Shown here: piece by piece, positions 8,790 through 17,235 of the stretch
Layout: each line of letters starts with the position of its first letter
Numbering within the stretch: the first letter of the stretch is position 1
Assembly: GCF_001700435.1 (NCBI RefSeq)
Contig: NZ_LYPC01000022.1
Span: forward strand, 414,087-478,086
Direction: 5' to 3'
DNA: 64,000 nt
Origin: Paenibacillus pectinilyticus
Lineage (GTDB): Bacteria; Bacillota; Bacilli; Paenibacillales; NBRC-103111
Program-made: the position numbers and the translations under genes
The notes under the pieces: generated by a model
Told to the model about the DNA's origin: nothing
The model's input: only the letters and a program-made list of their open reading frames with translations
The model's database searches: none

Positions 8790-10163
8790 TCATCCTTTCT
8801 CTTCTTCTTGGCCAAAAACAGCAAGTAACGTTGCGATGATAAAATCCACATCACTGTCCGTCGAGGACAAAGGGGGACTTAACGTAATAATGTTCGCGAA
8901 GCCATGGACCGTATCCCCATTTTTGCCGACGAGCAGTCCCTTGCTTTTACAAGCCATCACAATCTTCGTTACCCGTTCTACTGAAGCGGGAATCTTCGAT
9001 TCACGATCTTCGACCAACTCGATGCCCATCGCTGATCCAAAAATACGAATTTCCCCAACATGCGGATGTTCCTGTAAGGGTTCCAGTCCTGATCTGAACG
9101 CATTACCGATCTCGGCAGAACGTCCCACTAAGTCTTCTCGCTCGATAATCTCAAGATTCGTTAGTGCGACTTTGCAAGAAACAGGATTACCACCGAACGT
9201 GTTGATATGTCGAAAATGGCTCGTCGCCTCTTTCTCTTGGAACGAGTCGTATAACTCGGAGGACACCGCCGTAGCCGATAACGGCGAATAGGCGCTTGTT
9301 AACCCTTTGGCCATCGTGACGATGTCGGGTCTAACCTCATAATTCTGATGCCCGAATGGCTTACCTGATCGCCCAAACCCGCATATTACCTCATCCACGA
9401 TGAGCAACACATCATATTTATCACAGATGCTTCTAACCATCGGTAAATAATCATCAGGAGGAATTATCATGCCTCCGCCGGTAATGACAGGCTCTAGAAT
9501 CACGCCGGCAACCGAGTCAGGACCTTCCCAGACGATCGCATTTTCAATGGCTTTGGCACACTGCAGCGAGCATGTTTCTTTGGTCTGCCCAAATGGACAG
9601 CGATAGCAATATGGCGGGGGCACATGCTGAAAGCCAACACCTAACGGCTCGTATTTCAACTTCCGTTGTGCTTGCCCCGTTGCCCCTAAGGCGCCCATGG
9701 AATTGCCATGATACGCGCGATGACGCGAAATGAATTTATACTTACTCGGTTTCCCATTCTGATGATGATATTGACGGGCGATTTTGAATGCAACTTCATT
9801 GGCATCAGACCCGGAATTGGAATAAAAAATACGATAATCGCCGATCAGCCACTCATTTAATTTGGCCGCTAATTCAATAGCTGGGATGTGGCTTTGTACG
9901 AGTGTTGCGTATGCGAGCTTCATCATTTGGTCAGCGGCGGCTTCGGCAATTTCTCTTCTTCCATGACCGACATTCACACACCATAAACCCGACATCCCGT
10001 CCAAATAACGATTCCCATCGATATCCGTGACCCAACTTCCATCGCCTGAAGCGATAATCATCGGATTTTCATTATGGGCCGTCATATGATGCCACACATA
10101 TTTGCGATCTTTTTCGAGCAGGTCCTCTTTATTCCATTGGTCGAGATCTTCACTTGCGGTCAT
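8790..10163 (-). CDS. Class III PLP aminotransferase, probable beta-alanine transaminase
   Basis: A 457-aa omega-aminotransferase. Visible marks are the N-terminal YLDGMSGLWCVNVGHGRREIA, the SNSGSDANEVAFKIARQY motif, DVLLIVDEVICGFGRSG with the PLP-ring Asp, and the Schiff-base Lys in DIVTMAKGLTSAYSPLSATA. The end NIITLSPPLSST is typical of beta-alanine-pyruvate / omega-amino acid transaminases. In this operon it would convert beta-alanine to malonate semialdehyde for the divergently transcribed MmsA-type dehydrogenase (inference). A Cys-rich insert YCYRCPFGQTKETCSLQC at about 175-195 is seen in part of the family. SD GAGGGGG precedes the ATG. It lies 109 nt downstream of the ABC ATPase. Confidence 0.9.
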   Translation of the reverse strand: MTASEDLDQWNKEDLLEKDRKYVWHHMTAHNENPMIIASGDGSWVTDIDGNRYLDGMSGLWCVNVGHGRREIAEAAADQMMKLAYATLVQSHIPAIELAAKLNEWLIGDYRIFYSNSGSDANEVAFKIARQYHHQNGKPSKYKFISRHRAYHGNSMGALGATGQAQRKLKYEPLGVGFQHVPPPYCYRCPFGQTKETCSLQCAKAIENAIVWEGPDSVAGVILEPVITGGGMIIPPDDYLPMVRSICDKYDVLLIVDEVICGFGRSGKPFGHQNYEVRPDIVTMAKGLTSAYSPLSATAVSSELYDSFQEKEATSHFRHINTFGGNPVSCKVALTNLEIIEREDLVGRSAEIGNAFRSGLEPLQEHPHVGEIRIFGSAMGIELVEDRESKIPASVERVTKIVMACKSKGLLVGKNGDTVHGFANIITLSPPLSSTDSDVDFIIATLLAVFGQEEEKG

Positions 10164-10272
10164 ACATCGTCCCCCTCGCGAATGACATCGTGCATGGCTC
10201 TCCTATTATATTTCTATGTCTACATTGGTGAAGTCATCCCTATCATTTGCTTTTCAATTAGTAGGGAGTAAC

Positions 10273-11085
10273 TTAACCTAATTGATCTTCAGAAGGATCA
10301 CTTTCCTCCTTATAATCATGGTGAATGGCAGCTGTTAGTTTTTGAAAAGGAAGAGATTCTCGTGTTTGCAGGTTACGGTCTTCCCCTAGGGGTACGGGGT
10401 AAATCGCATGTACACGACCCGGATTGGCAGTTAATACGATGATGCGATTGGATAGGAATACGGCTTCTGAGATACTATGAGTGACGAATACGATGGTTTT
10501 ATTTGTTTTCCTCTTCATATCGAGCAAGTCCAATTGTAAACGTTCCTTCGTAAATTCATCTAAAGCGGAGAAAGGTTCATCCATAAAAAGGATGGGAGGA
10601 TCGAGGGATAACGCACGTGCGATGGCGACTCTTTGCTGCATACCGCCGCTGAGCTGCCACGGATAATAATCTTTAAATTTCGTTAAGCCAACCGTATCCA
10701 TGAGGTGGTCGACGAGTTCCCGATAAGCATGGCGAGGGTGGCCCATGACTTCAAGTGGTAGCTCGATGTTCTCGCGCACACTCCGCCATTCAAATAAGGT
10801 TGGTGTTTGGAAAACAATACCGAACTTGCGACGCAGCCGCACCTCTCTAGGGTGATCCTTCTGAATCGTAATATGACCTTTAGACGGTTGAAGGAGATCC
10901 GCCATCAGTCGAAGCAACGTCGATTTGCCGCAGCCTGAAGGCCCTAGTACAGAGACGAATTCATTCTGTTCGACATCAAATGTGATGTCCTGAAGGACCG
11001 TTTCCTGTCTCCCCTTTTTACCGAACACCATACTGACGTCTTCCAATGAAATTTCCACTTTTCGTCGGGAAAAATCAGAACTCAT
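10273..11085 (-). CDS. ABC transporter ATP-binding protein, NitT/TauT (ThiZ/SsuB-like) class
   Basis: A 270-aa ATPase of an import ABC system. It has Walker A GPSGCGKSTLLRLMAD, Q-loop GIVFQTPTLFEW, signature LSGGMQQRVAIARAL, Walker B ILFMDEPFSALDE and H-loop VFVTHSISEAVFLSNR. No permease or binding protein lies beside it in the window. They are probably beyond the left edge or elsewhere. As the first gene of the pyrimidine operon it plausibly energises uptake of a pyrimidine or related N-heterocycle; the class also carries thiamine-precursor pyrimidines, nitrate, taurine and sulfonates. SD GGAGGAGG is ideal. The long upstream gap holds several palindromes. Confidence 0.88.
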   Translation of the reverse strand: MSSDFSRRKVEISLEDVSMVFGKKGRQETVLQDITFDVEQNEFVSVLGPSGCGKSTLLRLMADLLQPSKGHITIQKDHPREVRLRRKFGIVFQTPTLFEWRSVRENIELPLEVMGHPRHAYRELVDHLMDTVGLTKFKDYYPWQLSGGMQQRVAIARALSLDPPILFMDEPFSALDEFTKERLQLDLLDMKRKTNKTIVFVTHSISEAVFLSNRIIVLTANPGRVHAIYPVPLGEDRNLQTRESLPFQKLTAAIHHDYKEESDPSEDQLG

Positions 11086-11403
11086 CGGATTCCTCCTCCA
11101 TTACGTTCACGCTTACGTCACCTAGTTGTAAGTTTAAATAACTCTATATGTTATATTATATAGCGATTTTCAGGATTTTCATTATACATACTGTGCCTAA
11201 ATTTCATCTGAAATTAGACACTATGTAAAATTATCTGAATTATCTATTAAATTTAATCTAAGGTTATATGATTTGTTTGCATAACTAATGTTATGTAAAC
11301 AAATATCGATTCCCTTCCCTATATCCATATTTTGATCATATTCTCTGTTTCTTCATTTTGATAGAATAGGACTGTCCAACATTAAACAACTAGGAGGAAT
11401 TCC
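11086..11403. other. AT-rich divergent intergenic region with three palindromes, no gene
   Basis: This 318-bp gap separates the divergent ABC ATPase and LysM-NlpC genes. I see no ORF with an SD inside it. It holds a 34-bp near-perfect palindrome (11271-11304), a 16-bp palindrome AATTTCATCTGAAATT (11200-11215) somewhat like a CodY box (consensus AATTTTCWGAAAATT), and CTATAT/ATATAG arms near 11144-11163. An extended -10-like TGATAGAAT (11359-11367) lies 37 nt before the LysM-NlpC start. It is the likely promoter and operator region for both genes. Confidence 0.6.
11271..11304. promoter_or_regulatory. 34-bp near-perfect palindrome, candidate operator
   Basis: Two 15-nt arms, ATTTGTTTGCATAAC (11271-11285) and GTTATGTAAACAAAT (11290-11304), flank TAAT. 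They are reverse complements with a single mismatch. It lies about 100 bp upstream of the plus-strand NlpC gene and 186 bp upstream of the minus-strand ABC gene. No gene ends there and neither side carries a T-tract, so it is not a terminator. A dimeric or tetrameric repressor site is the simplest reading (inference). Confidence 0.55.
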
Positions 11404-12048
11404 ATGAGAAAGATCATTTTATCAACCATCGTAGCTACAAGTCTTTTGTTCGGTGGCATTGCAAATGCAGCAACTGCCGTGAGTACTGCGACTTCTAGTC
11501 CCTACGTCGCTACTGATTCTGACACTTTCTGGTCCATTTCACAGAAGTTTAATGTTCCCTTATCGGAACTGATCGCAAGCAATCCGAGCGTGAATGCGGA
11601 TAATATTTATGAAGGCGTTCTCATTAAAATCCCTAGTAAAGTTGCTCCAAAAGCAAGCTGGGAAGTACAAGCGGATGCGATCATTGCAACGGGTATGAAA
11701 CAGCTGGGTGTGCCTTACGTGTTTGGCGGCAACACGCCCTATGTCGCTTTTGATTGTTCTGGCTTTGTACAGTATGCATTTAATCAAAATGGTTTTAATT
11801 TGTTGCATTCTGCAGCACTTCAAAGTCAGCTAGGCACGCCTGTTGAAAAGAGCAATCTTCGTAAAGGAGATCTTGTTTTTCTGCAAGGAACCTATACGAC
11901 AGGTGTTTCCCATGTAGGTATTTACCTTGGCAATAACCAAATTCTTCAGGCAGGTACAATGGGTACGCGAGAAGTGAAAATTAGTACTTTGTTTGGTACA
12001 CCCTATTATGATGCTCATTATTGGGGTGCACGTCGTTTAATTAACTAG
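11404..12048 (+). CDS. Secreted LysM-NlpC/P60 peptidoglycan endopeptidase
   Basis: A 214-aa exported cell-wall hydrolase. The signal peptide is MRKIILSTIVATSLLFGGIA with a likely cut after ANA. One LysM repeat (about 35-78, DTFWSISQKFNVPLSELIAS and NPSVNADNIYEGVLIKIP) anchors it to peptidoglycan. The NlpC/P60 domain (about 90-210) has catalytic Cys in FDCSGFVQYAF and His in VSHVGIYLGN. The third polar residue is probably Gln in ILQAGT, where His is common, so catalysis may be tuned but is likely retained. The likely reaction is cleavage of D-Glu-(L)-mDAP stem-peptide bonds. SD AGGAGG is 7 nt upstream. It is monocistronic and ends at a hairpin. Confidence 0.9.
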   Translation: MRKIILSTIVATSLLFGGIANAATAVSTATSSPYVATDSDTFWSISQKFNVPLSELIASNPSVNADNIYEGVLIKIPSKVAPKASWEVQADAIIATGMKQLGVPYVFGGNTPYVAFDCSGFVQYAFNQNGFNLLHSAALQSQLGTPVEKSNLRKGDLVFLQGTYTTGVSHVGIYLGNNQILQAGTMGTREVKISTLFGTPYYDAHYWGARRLIN

Positions 12049-12060
12049 TGAAGGATAACA

Positions 12061-12087
12061 AAAAGCCGGTGTATACCGGCCTTTCTT
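12061..12087. terminator. Bidirectional hairpin between LysM-NlpC and LD-carboxypeptidase genes
   Basis: GCCGGT-GTAT-ACCGGC (12065-12080) has AAAA on the left and CTTTCTT on the right. It reads best as a minus-strand terminator (T-tract after the stem) for the LD-carboxypeptidase and more weakly for the plus-strand gene. It sits in the 68-nt gap between the convergent stops. Confidence 0.7.
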
Positions 12088-12116
12088 CACCCATTCGGTC
12101 ATCTTTCACGATTTTG

Positions 12117-13040
12117 CTAGACGGTAACGGTTGGTTCAAGGACAGTAAGCGTATTATTGTACGTGTCCAGATCAGCCATGGCCCCTATGGGAATCGCCGC
12201 TTTGTAAAGCCCGTGTGCCGTACTCAAGTTGGTCATAAGTGGTTTCCCTAACGGAACCATTATCCCATTGATTAAATCATCATAGGAGGTATTATAGGAT
12301 GTAGAGCAATTCGTACATAAGCCCATCACGATACCGACACAATCTCGAAATTTACCTGCCATAATCAACTGTGTCAAATAGCGATAAATCGTATTCGTTG
12401 GTTCATGCGTCTCTTCAATCAGTATGATTTTCCCCTTGGTATCTACTTCGAATGGCGTCCCTAGCGTACCTACAAACGAAGTCAAATTGCCCCCTACGAT
12501 TTGCCCGCGCACATGTCCTTTTACTAAACCATTCAATGGCATACCAGGTGGATTAGTAATGACTCTTGGGCTTACTAGCGTTGAAGTTGCTGCATAGAAT
12601 TGATCGAAATTATAGGCCGGTGTACTCGTGTTGAAGTCAATTAACAGCAAGCTTTGAAACGAAATCAAATTAGCGAATTGATAAAGAATATTCAACAGAA
12701 TTGAAATATCACTATAACCCGTTACGATTTTCGGATGACTATTGATGATGGGGTAGTTTAACAATGGCAAAATATCCTTGACGCCTGTTCCTCCCCTTGT
12801 CGGCAGGATCATTTTGACATTCGGATTAACAAACATGGACATCAAATCATCCGCTCGTTGTTGCGCAGTTGATGCAACGATCCCCCCATAAGCGTAAGCA
12901 TACTTGCCTACAACGACTTGAAACCCCATATTTCCCAGCGTCTGAATTCTTGCATCAATCGTATTTGCGTCGAGCGGGCTACCTAACGTAACAATGCCAA
13001 TGGTATCGCCACGTTGTAAGATGGGGGGCCGTATTGCCAT
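12117..13040 (-). CDS. LD-carboxypeptidase (peptidase S66 family)
   Basis: A 307-aa S66 serine peptidase. The N-terminal RPPILQRGDTIGIVTLGSPL, the nucleophile Ser in VTGYSDISILL, the catalytic Glu in IILIEETHEPTN and the late His in LSTAHGLYKA match the Ser-Glu-His triad order of LdcA/MccF proteins. There is no signal peptide, so it should act in the cytoplasm, removing the terminal D-Ala from recycled murein tetrapeptides. An MccF-like resistance role is an alternative. It is convergent with the NlpC/P60 gene; both concern peptidoglycan, but no operon link is visible. Confidence 0.87.
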   Translation of the reverse strand: MAIRPPILQRGDTIGIVTLGSPLDANTIDARIQTLGNMGFQVVVGKYAYAYGGIVASTAQQRADDLMSMFVNPNVKMILPTRGGTGVKDILPLLNYPIINSHPKIVTGYSDISILLNILYQFANLISFQSLLLIDFNTSTPAYNFDQFYAATSTLVSPRVITNPPGMPLNGLVKGHVRGQIVGGNLTSFVGTLGTPFEVDTKGKIILIEETHEPTNTIYRYLTQLIMAGKFRDCVGIVMGLCTNCSTSYNTSYDDLINGIMVPLGKPLMTNLSTAHGLYKAAIPIGAMADLDTYNNTLTVLEPTVTV

Positions 13041-13126
13041 AATGACGCCTCCTAACCAAGTTATCGTTCCCGAATCGGATAATCCCTCTGTTGCCTTATA
13101 TGTAAAAATTACATAGATTATGACAC

Positions 13127-14050
13127 TTAAATCCCCATTCCCACCGGTATAAAAGCTGAAACACGATTCATGGCTTCTTGTTTTTGCTTATCACCCACAT
13201 GCGTGTAAATTTGCGTGGTTTGAATGCTAGCATGGCCGAGCAATTCCTGCAAAGTCCGAATGTCTGTCCCTGCCAACACTTGCATCGTCGCAAATGTATG
13301 CCGCAGCTTGTGGCTAGAGAATGACTTCCCTTGCAGCTCGATGTATTGCCCTTTCAATTGCCCGAAATACTTCTCGGCAATGGTTTGAATCATCCTGATG
13401 CTAATCCGCCGTCCGAACTGGGAGACGAAGAACGGCTGCTCTGCCCCATTTCGCGCATCCATGCGTTCAACAAGTGCACGTGCAAGCACCTGAACAATTT
13501 CAGCTGGAAGTGGGATCACGCGCCATTTTCTCCCTTTCCCTAGCACCATTAGTGTATTCGTACCGCGATTGAAATCTGAAATATTCAAACGATGCAGTTC
13601 ACTCACACGCAGGCCCGCATAGCTCATCAAGAGAAACATCGCGACATTGCGAATCTGGTATTTCCCCTCGATGGATTGCAAGAAAGCAGAGAGAAGCTCT
13701 TCACTCAGAAAAGTTGGAACTGGATTCTTCTCTACCTTCGATTTCTTCACAGTCATTGAAGGATTATGACTAAGCATTTGCAGCTCGATAAGCGCTGTGA
13801 AAAATGTCCGTATCGACGACAGGTATCGATTCCTCGCGGCATCCCCTGCCCCACGCTGACGCATCCTCGTCAGGAATCGCATAATATCAATGGCCTCGAT
13901 CGTCGGTAGTTCTTTCTCCCCGAGGTTGCCAAGGAATAAACGAACATCGCCTAGGTAAGCCTGCTGCGTTCGTTTCGTAAACCCCTGGTCCTTCATCCAG
14001 GAGTCAAAAAGCTCTAAATACTCGTCATCATAAGCCAATCTAGTGTCCAT
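13127..14050 (-). CDS. Tyrosine recombinase, XerC/XerD-like
   Basis: A 307-aa phage-integrase family recombinase. The N-terminal SAM-like DNA-binding domain covers about 10-100 (FTKRTQQAYLGDVRLFLGNL). The catalytic domain has Arg in AGLRVSELHRL, Lys in VLGKGRKWRVIPL, HKLRHTFAT, the late His in LLGHASIQTTQ and nucleophile Tyr in TQIYTHVGD. All six core residues are present. No att repeats, excisionase or cargo flank it, so it is probably a chromosomal Xer-type paralogue and not part of a mobile element. It differs clearly from the XerS-like protein at 19.8-20.8 kb. The canonical xerC and xerD genes are not in the window. Confidence 0.85.
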   Translation of the reverse strand: MDTRLAYDDEYLELFDSWMKDQGFTKRTQQAYLGDVRLFLGNLGEKELPTIEAIDIMRFLTRMRQRGAGDAARNRYLSSIRTFFTALIELQMLSHNPSMTVKKSKVEKNPVPTFLSEELLSAFLQSIEGKYQIRNVAMFLLMSYAGLRVSELHRLNISDFNRGTNTLMVLGKGRKWRVIPLPAEIVQVLARALVERMDARNGAEQPFFVSQFGRRISIRMIQTIAEKYFGQLKGQYIELQGKSFSSHKLRHTFATMQVLAGTDIRTLQELLGHASIQTTQIYTHVGDKQKQEAMNRVSAFIPVGMGI

Positions 14051-14235
14051 GCTGTTAATCTCCGTCCATTAGAAGCTAAATTGCGTTAAATATAGATTTA
14101 GTGCAATTTTTTTAGTAGGAAAATTACTTGTTTCTGCCCTATCAACACATTTACTGTTTCGTAAATTCCTTCATCACATGTTGATCTCATTCTATCATTT
14201 CTTTTATTTAAAAAGCCTTGCCTTGAAAATATAAA

Positions 14236-14275
14236 CAGGAGGCTGTAAAGTCTTTACGACCTTACTACCTCCCGA
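14236..14275 (-). terminator. Hairpin downstream of yolD-like gene
   Basis: On the minus strand GGAGG and CCTCC form the base of a stem around an inner GTAAAG-A-CTTTAC helix, followed by TGTTTATATTTTC. The T-tract is imperfect, so termination is only probable. Confidence 0.5.
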
Positions 14276-14295
14276 TACACTCGGAATATCATTTC

Positions 14296-14547
14296 TCAAT
14301 CCCGCGGATACTCCACCTTCATAATATCCATGAAAGGCACCTTATCCAGCTCACCTTTGCAATCCATATGAACGCGTCCTGTACGAGAGTCCATCGTCGT
14401 GATCGTTCCTCGTACTGTTTCTTCACGCCCCCAAACGGTTAACACAATCTCGGAATTTTCCATCTTCGCTTCCGACAGTTGGTTCCCGATTTCTTCTAGC
14501 ACAAACTCATCGCGCGTTGGACGCTTCGTTACCTTTGCTTTTGCCAT
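14296..14547 (-). CDS. YolD-like family protein
   Basis: An 83-aa protein matching the YolD-like pattern: VWGREETVRGTITTMDSRTG followed by a short strand and VPFMDIMKVEY, where the family has an xGTIxxID...IPFxDIxxIE core. YolD proteins often sit beside UV-damage repair polymerase genes (YqjW/UvrX). None is adjacent here, so the function is unassigned. SD AAGGAG is well placed. It lies 27 nt downstream of the ywbE-like gene and probably forms a two-gene unit with it. Confidence 0.75.
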   Translation of the reverse strand: MAKAKVTKRPTRDEFVLEEIGNQLSEAKMENSEIVLTVWGREETVRGTITTMDSRTGRVHMDCKGELDKVPFMDIMKVEYPRD

Positions 14548-14574
14548 CTTCTATTCTCCTTCGTGATCCGTCAG

Positions 14575-14802
14575 TCAGTTAGACGGCGAAATGATTTCTT
14601 TCACACGACCTACCTGGCCATCTGTGAGCCTTACTTTTATACCATGAGGATGTGTGGGCGAATTCGTTAGAAGATCTTTGACAATCCCGCGTGTTAATTT
14701 CCCGCTGCGTTGATCTTGTTTGAGTACGATATTCACTTCTTTGCCGGGCACAACATCTTTCCGATTTTGTCCATTCATGCTGCGTATGTCGCCTGCTTTC
14801 AT
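14575..14802 (-). CDS. ywbE: YwbE family protein (DUF2196)
   Basis: A 75-aa conserved protein. The core IVLKQDQRSGKLTRGIVKDL, LTNSPTHPHGIKVRLTDG and QVGRVKEI is the YwbE signature. The protein is basic and probably beta-rich; its function is unknown. An internal ATG (14778, MNGQNRKDV) resembles the start of homologues and may be the true one; neither start has a strong SD. The upstream region carries two imperfect copies of a TTAATGSCATTAA palindrome (14878-14907), which also occurs at three other places in the window. Confidence 0.85.
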   Translation of the reverse strand: MKAGDIRSMNGQNRKDVVPGKEVNIVLKQDQRSGKLTRGIVKDLLTNSPTHPHGIKVRLTDGQVGRVKEIISPSN

Positions 14803-14939
14803 GCCATAATGAGATTTATTATACCATAGATTCCCCTACTTCCCCATCTTAAGCAACAATTTGTCCACGGAAATTAGTTAATATCATTAATCTTTAATGC
14901 CACTAAATGAATAGAGGCAACAAAAAAAAAGCGGGAATC

Positions 14940-16139
14940 CTAAGATTCCACGCCTTGCAGTACCATTTCTTCAGCGGACTCATCGCTTTTTTTCGAAAAA
15001 TATGGAATTAATAAGGCACTTGAGAAGCTGAAGATCATGACAGCCTTAAACACAAATCCATCAAAGTCATGAATCCCGAGAATTAACGCCAGAAGGAACA
15101 TACGGGAGATGACAAGGATCAATTCCCGCCATACCAACACACGTGTTTGATGAATGGGCTCTAACCGGTAAGTCGCAATAAATTGTCTTGAGCTCCAGAT
15201 CGTATAGAAGAAAAATAGACCGATTGTCGTAAGAATATTAGATAAAATAAGAATCAATGGTGTTGGGAACAACGCAAGTAAGAATCCAACAGCTGCTGCA
15301 ATCATGCCAAATGTTAACCATTTGTTATCACCGATTGGACGGGTTCGACTAAAGCGTCGATATAAGAACACACACGCAATCGTGAATGAGGTGTACATAA
15401 TTTGCAGCATCGCAATACTTAGCTTATCTTGCGTAACGGAAAAAGTGAAAATCAACGAGAAAATCCCTTGAAACTGGATGAAGAAGCCACCGGCAATGAG
15501 GGAAGGAATCATCCATTTCAGCTGTGGCGTGGCGAATACTTGGCGTATGCCAAATTTTCGAAACACAGGCTCTTTAGCCTCTTTTAACGAAATAGGTGGA
15601 ACGAAATAAGAAGTAAAAATCATAAGTGCGATAAAGATAAACATGATGAAGAAGGAAGCGGTAAACCCCATCCACTTAATAATGACCGCGAACAACAATG
15701 GATTAATAAAGGCAATGAGTTGACCGATCACGTTCGTCGCAGAGAAAAAGGCGGTGAATTCCTTCCCCTTCCCAAAAAGCGAGATCCCCATATTTTGCGC
15801 GGCGCCGTATAGCCCATTTGTAAGACCAACAGGTACTGCAATCATAGTAATGTATAAGATTTTCGGTTCAAAATGCACCCAAGATAACAGAATAAAGGTG
15901 ATGCCAGCACCGATAGCAGCTACCCTCATGACCGTACCGATGGTGAATTTGGACAAGAGATTCGCACCATACATGAAAGCAACTCCCCAAGCAAGAAACA
16001 TAATGAGGTTGAACCAGGCAACGTCAAAGATTTGATTCCCTTTTTCCCAAATAAACAGATTGATAAAAATACCCATATAGTTAAAAATAATCCCCGAACT
16101 CATACTCATTAGTAATAGTCGTTTCAGCGCGGCTGTCAT
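14940..16139 (-). CDS. MFS transporter
   Basis: A 399-aa integral membrane protein with about 12 hydrophobic segments: from GIIFNYMGIFINLFI and FNLIMFLAWGVAFMYGA through ILYITMIAVPVGLTNGLYGA to AVMIFSFSSALLIPY. Its topology and length fit the major facilitator superfamily. I see no substrate-specific motif. It is divergent from an AraC-type regulator, with a 24-bp palindrome in the shared gap, so that regulator probably controls it (inference). An efflux or sugar-type role is open. Confidence 0.78.
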   Translation of the reverse strand: MTAALKRLLLMSMSSGIIFNYMGIFINLFIWEKGNQIFDVAWFNLIMFLAWGVAFMYGANLLSKFTIGTVMRVAAIGAGITFILLSWVHFEPKILYITMIAVPVGLTNGLYGAAQNMGISLFGKGKEFTAFFSATNVIGQLIAFINPLLFAVIIKWMGFTASFFIMFIFIALMIFTSYFVPPISLKEAKEPVFRKFGIRQVFATPQLKWMIPSLIAGGFFIQFQGIFSLIFTFSVTQDKLSIAMLQIMYTSFTIACVFLYRRFSRTRPIGDNKWLTFGMIAAAVGFLLALFPTPLILILSNILTTIGLFFFYTIWSSRQFIATYRLEPIHQTRVLVWRELILVISRMFLLALILGIHDFDGFVFKAVMIFSFSSALLIPYFSKKSDESAEEMVLQGVES

Positions 16140-16215
16140 GTTGCACTCACTTTCTCATCAAATTTTTGATAAACTAGGTTTCAAGGAGGTCACGCTTCCC
16201 TTATAATGAAATTAC

Positions 16216-16239
16216 GAAAGTTAATGCGTTTTAACTTTC
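16216..16239. promoter_or_regulatory. 24-bp palindrome in MFS/AraC divergent region
   Basis: GAAAGTTAA (16216-16224) and TTAACTTTC (16231-16239) are perfect 9-nt inverted arms around TGCGTT. The site lies 77 bp before the MFS start and 41 bp before the araC-type start, a good place for a shared operator. AraC proteins usually bind direct repeats, so another regulator could be the binder. Confidence 0.5.
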
Positions 16240-16279
16240 ATCATCATATCACGGAGTTTGCTCGGAAGGAATGTATGTT

Positions 16280-17143
16280 ATGCCTAGATTCATGGACGAT
16301 ACGATAAGTCCCTACCCGCTTCGAATCATTACTTTGCCTATCGATGCCAGTAAATTAAAATTACATTCCTTGCGCATTCTCAATGTTGGGCATTTGCCTG
16401 GTCGAATCATGTATCGGGATCATGCCGTGTTCGAGAAATGGGCCTTCGTCTACATCTCAGGAGGCAAAGGCACCTACCGCGTAAATGGCGGGCCTATTCA
16501 ACAGGTCAATAGCGGCAGTCTCTTCGTCTTCCGTCCGAATACGGTTTATCAATATGGACCTGAGCCCGGCGGCTACTGGGATGAGTACTATTTCACTATG
16601 GAAGGCAGCCGTGTGCAGGAATGGCAGAGTAGCTGGCTCACCCAATTAGACCTAGTGAAACAAGTTGGTGCTAACGATGCGGCCCAGCATAATCGGATTG
16701 AACGCATTTTTATCCTCATGGAAAGCGGGATTCCTACGAATATTGATCGAGCAGCTATGCTCGTCGAATCCTTATTATTTGAATTTATCATGCAAGCAGA
16801 AGCTACAATTGAAACGACGAAATCACAACAATTTATTTCACTTATCGAAGATCTTAGCCAATCGTTATACCAACCATTTGACGCACAGCTTGTAGCGCGG
16901 AGGCATCATATCTCCTTATCTACCCTTCGTAGAATCGTGAGTGAATATTCTGGTTATCCATTGAACACCTACATGCACCGTATGAAAATGGCGGAAGCCA
17001 AAAATATTCTATTGAACACAACCAATTCGGTAAAGGAAATCGCAGAATCCCTAGGGTATAAGGACGTTTTCTACTTTTCACGAATTTTCAAGAAATATGT
17101 AGGCGTATCACCGCTTATTTTCCGAAAAACGATGCATGCGTAG
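16280..17143 (+). CDS. AraC family transcriptional regulator
   Basis: About 287 aa. The N-terminal cupin-like sensor domain (VYISGGKGTYRVNGG, FVFRPNTVYQYGPEPGGYW) suggests binding of a small ligand. The C-terminal double HTH is at about 185-285: AQLVARRHHISLSTLRRIVS, NTTNSVKEIAESLGYKDVFY and FSRIFKKYVGVSPLIFRK. ATG 16280 (MPRFMDD) is preferred because GGAAGGA is 9-10 nt upstream; an ATG at 16271 would have no spacer. It is divergent from the MFS gene, its most likely target. Confidence 0.85.
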   Translation: MPRFMDDTISPYPLRIITLPIDASKLKLHSLRILNVGHLPGRIMYRDHAVFEKWAFVYISGGKGTYRVNGGPIQQVNSGSLFVFRPNTVYQYGPEPGGYWDEYYFTMEGSRVQEWQSSWLTQLDLVKQVGANDAAQHNRIERIFILMESGIPTNIDRAAMLVESLLFEFIMQAEATIETTKSQQFISLIEDLSQSLYQPFDAQLVARRHHISLSTLRRIVSEYSGYPLNTYMHRMKMAEAKNILLNTTNSVKEIAESLGYKDVFYFSRIFKKYVGVSPLIFRKTMHA

Positions 17144-17235
17144 ACTCTAAAATTTTCGAATACCTAGCACGACTTGTCACATTGCTGCATATGATAGATC
17201 GAAAGCAAATCTTCGTATGTGGAGGTGAATCAGAC

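Noticed and set aside
8764-9291. 175-aa open frame on the plus strand
   Set aside because: It is antisense to the class III aminotransferase, whose motifs are unambiguous on the other strand.
13127-14050. Integrase as a sign of a mobile island
   Set aside because: No flanking direct repeats, tRNA gene, excisionase, phage or cargo genes were seen on either side.
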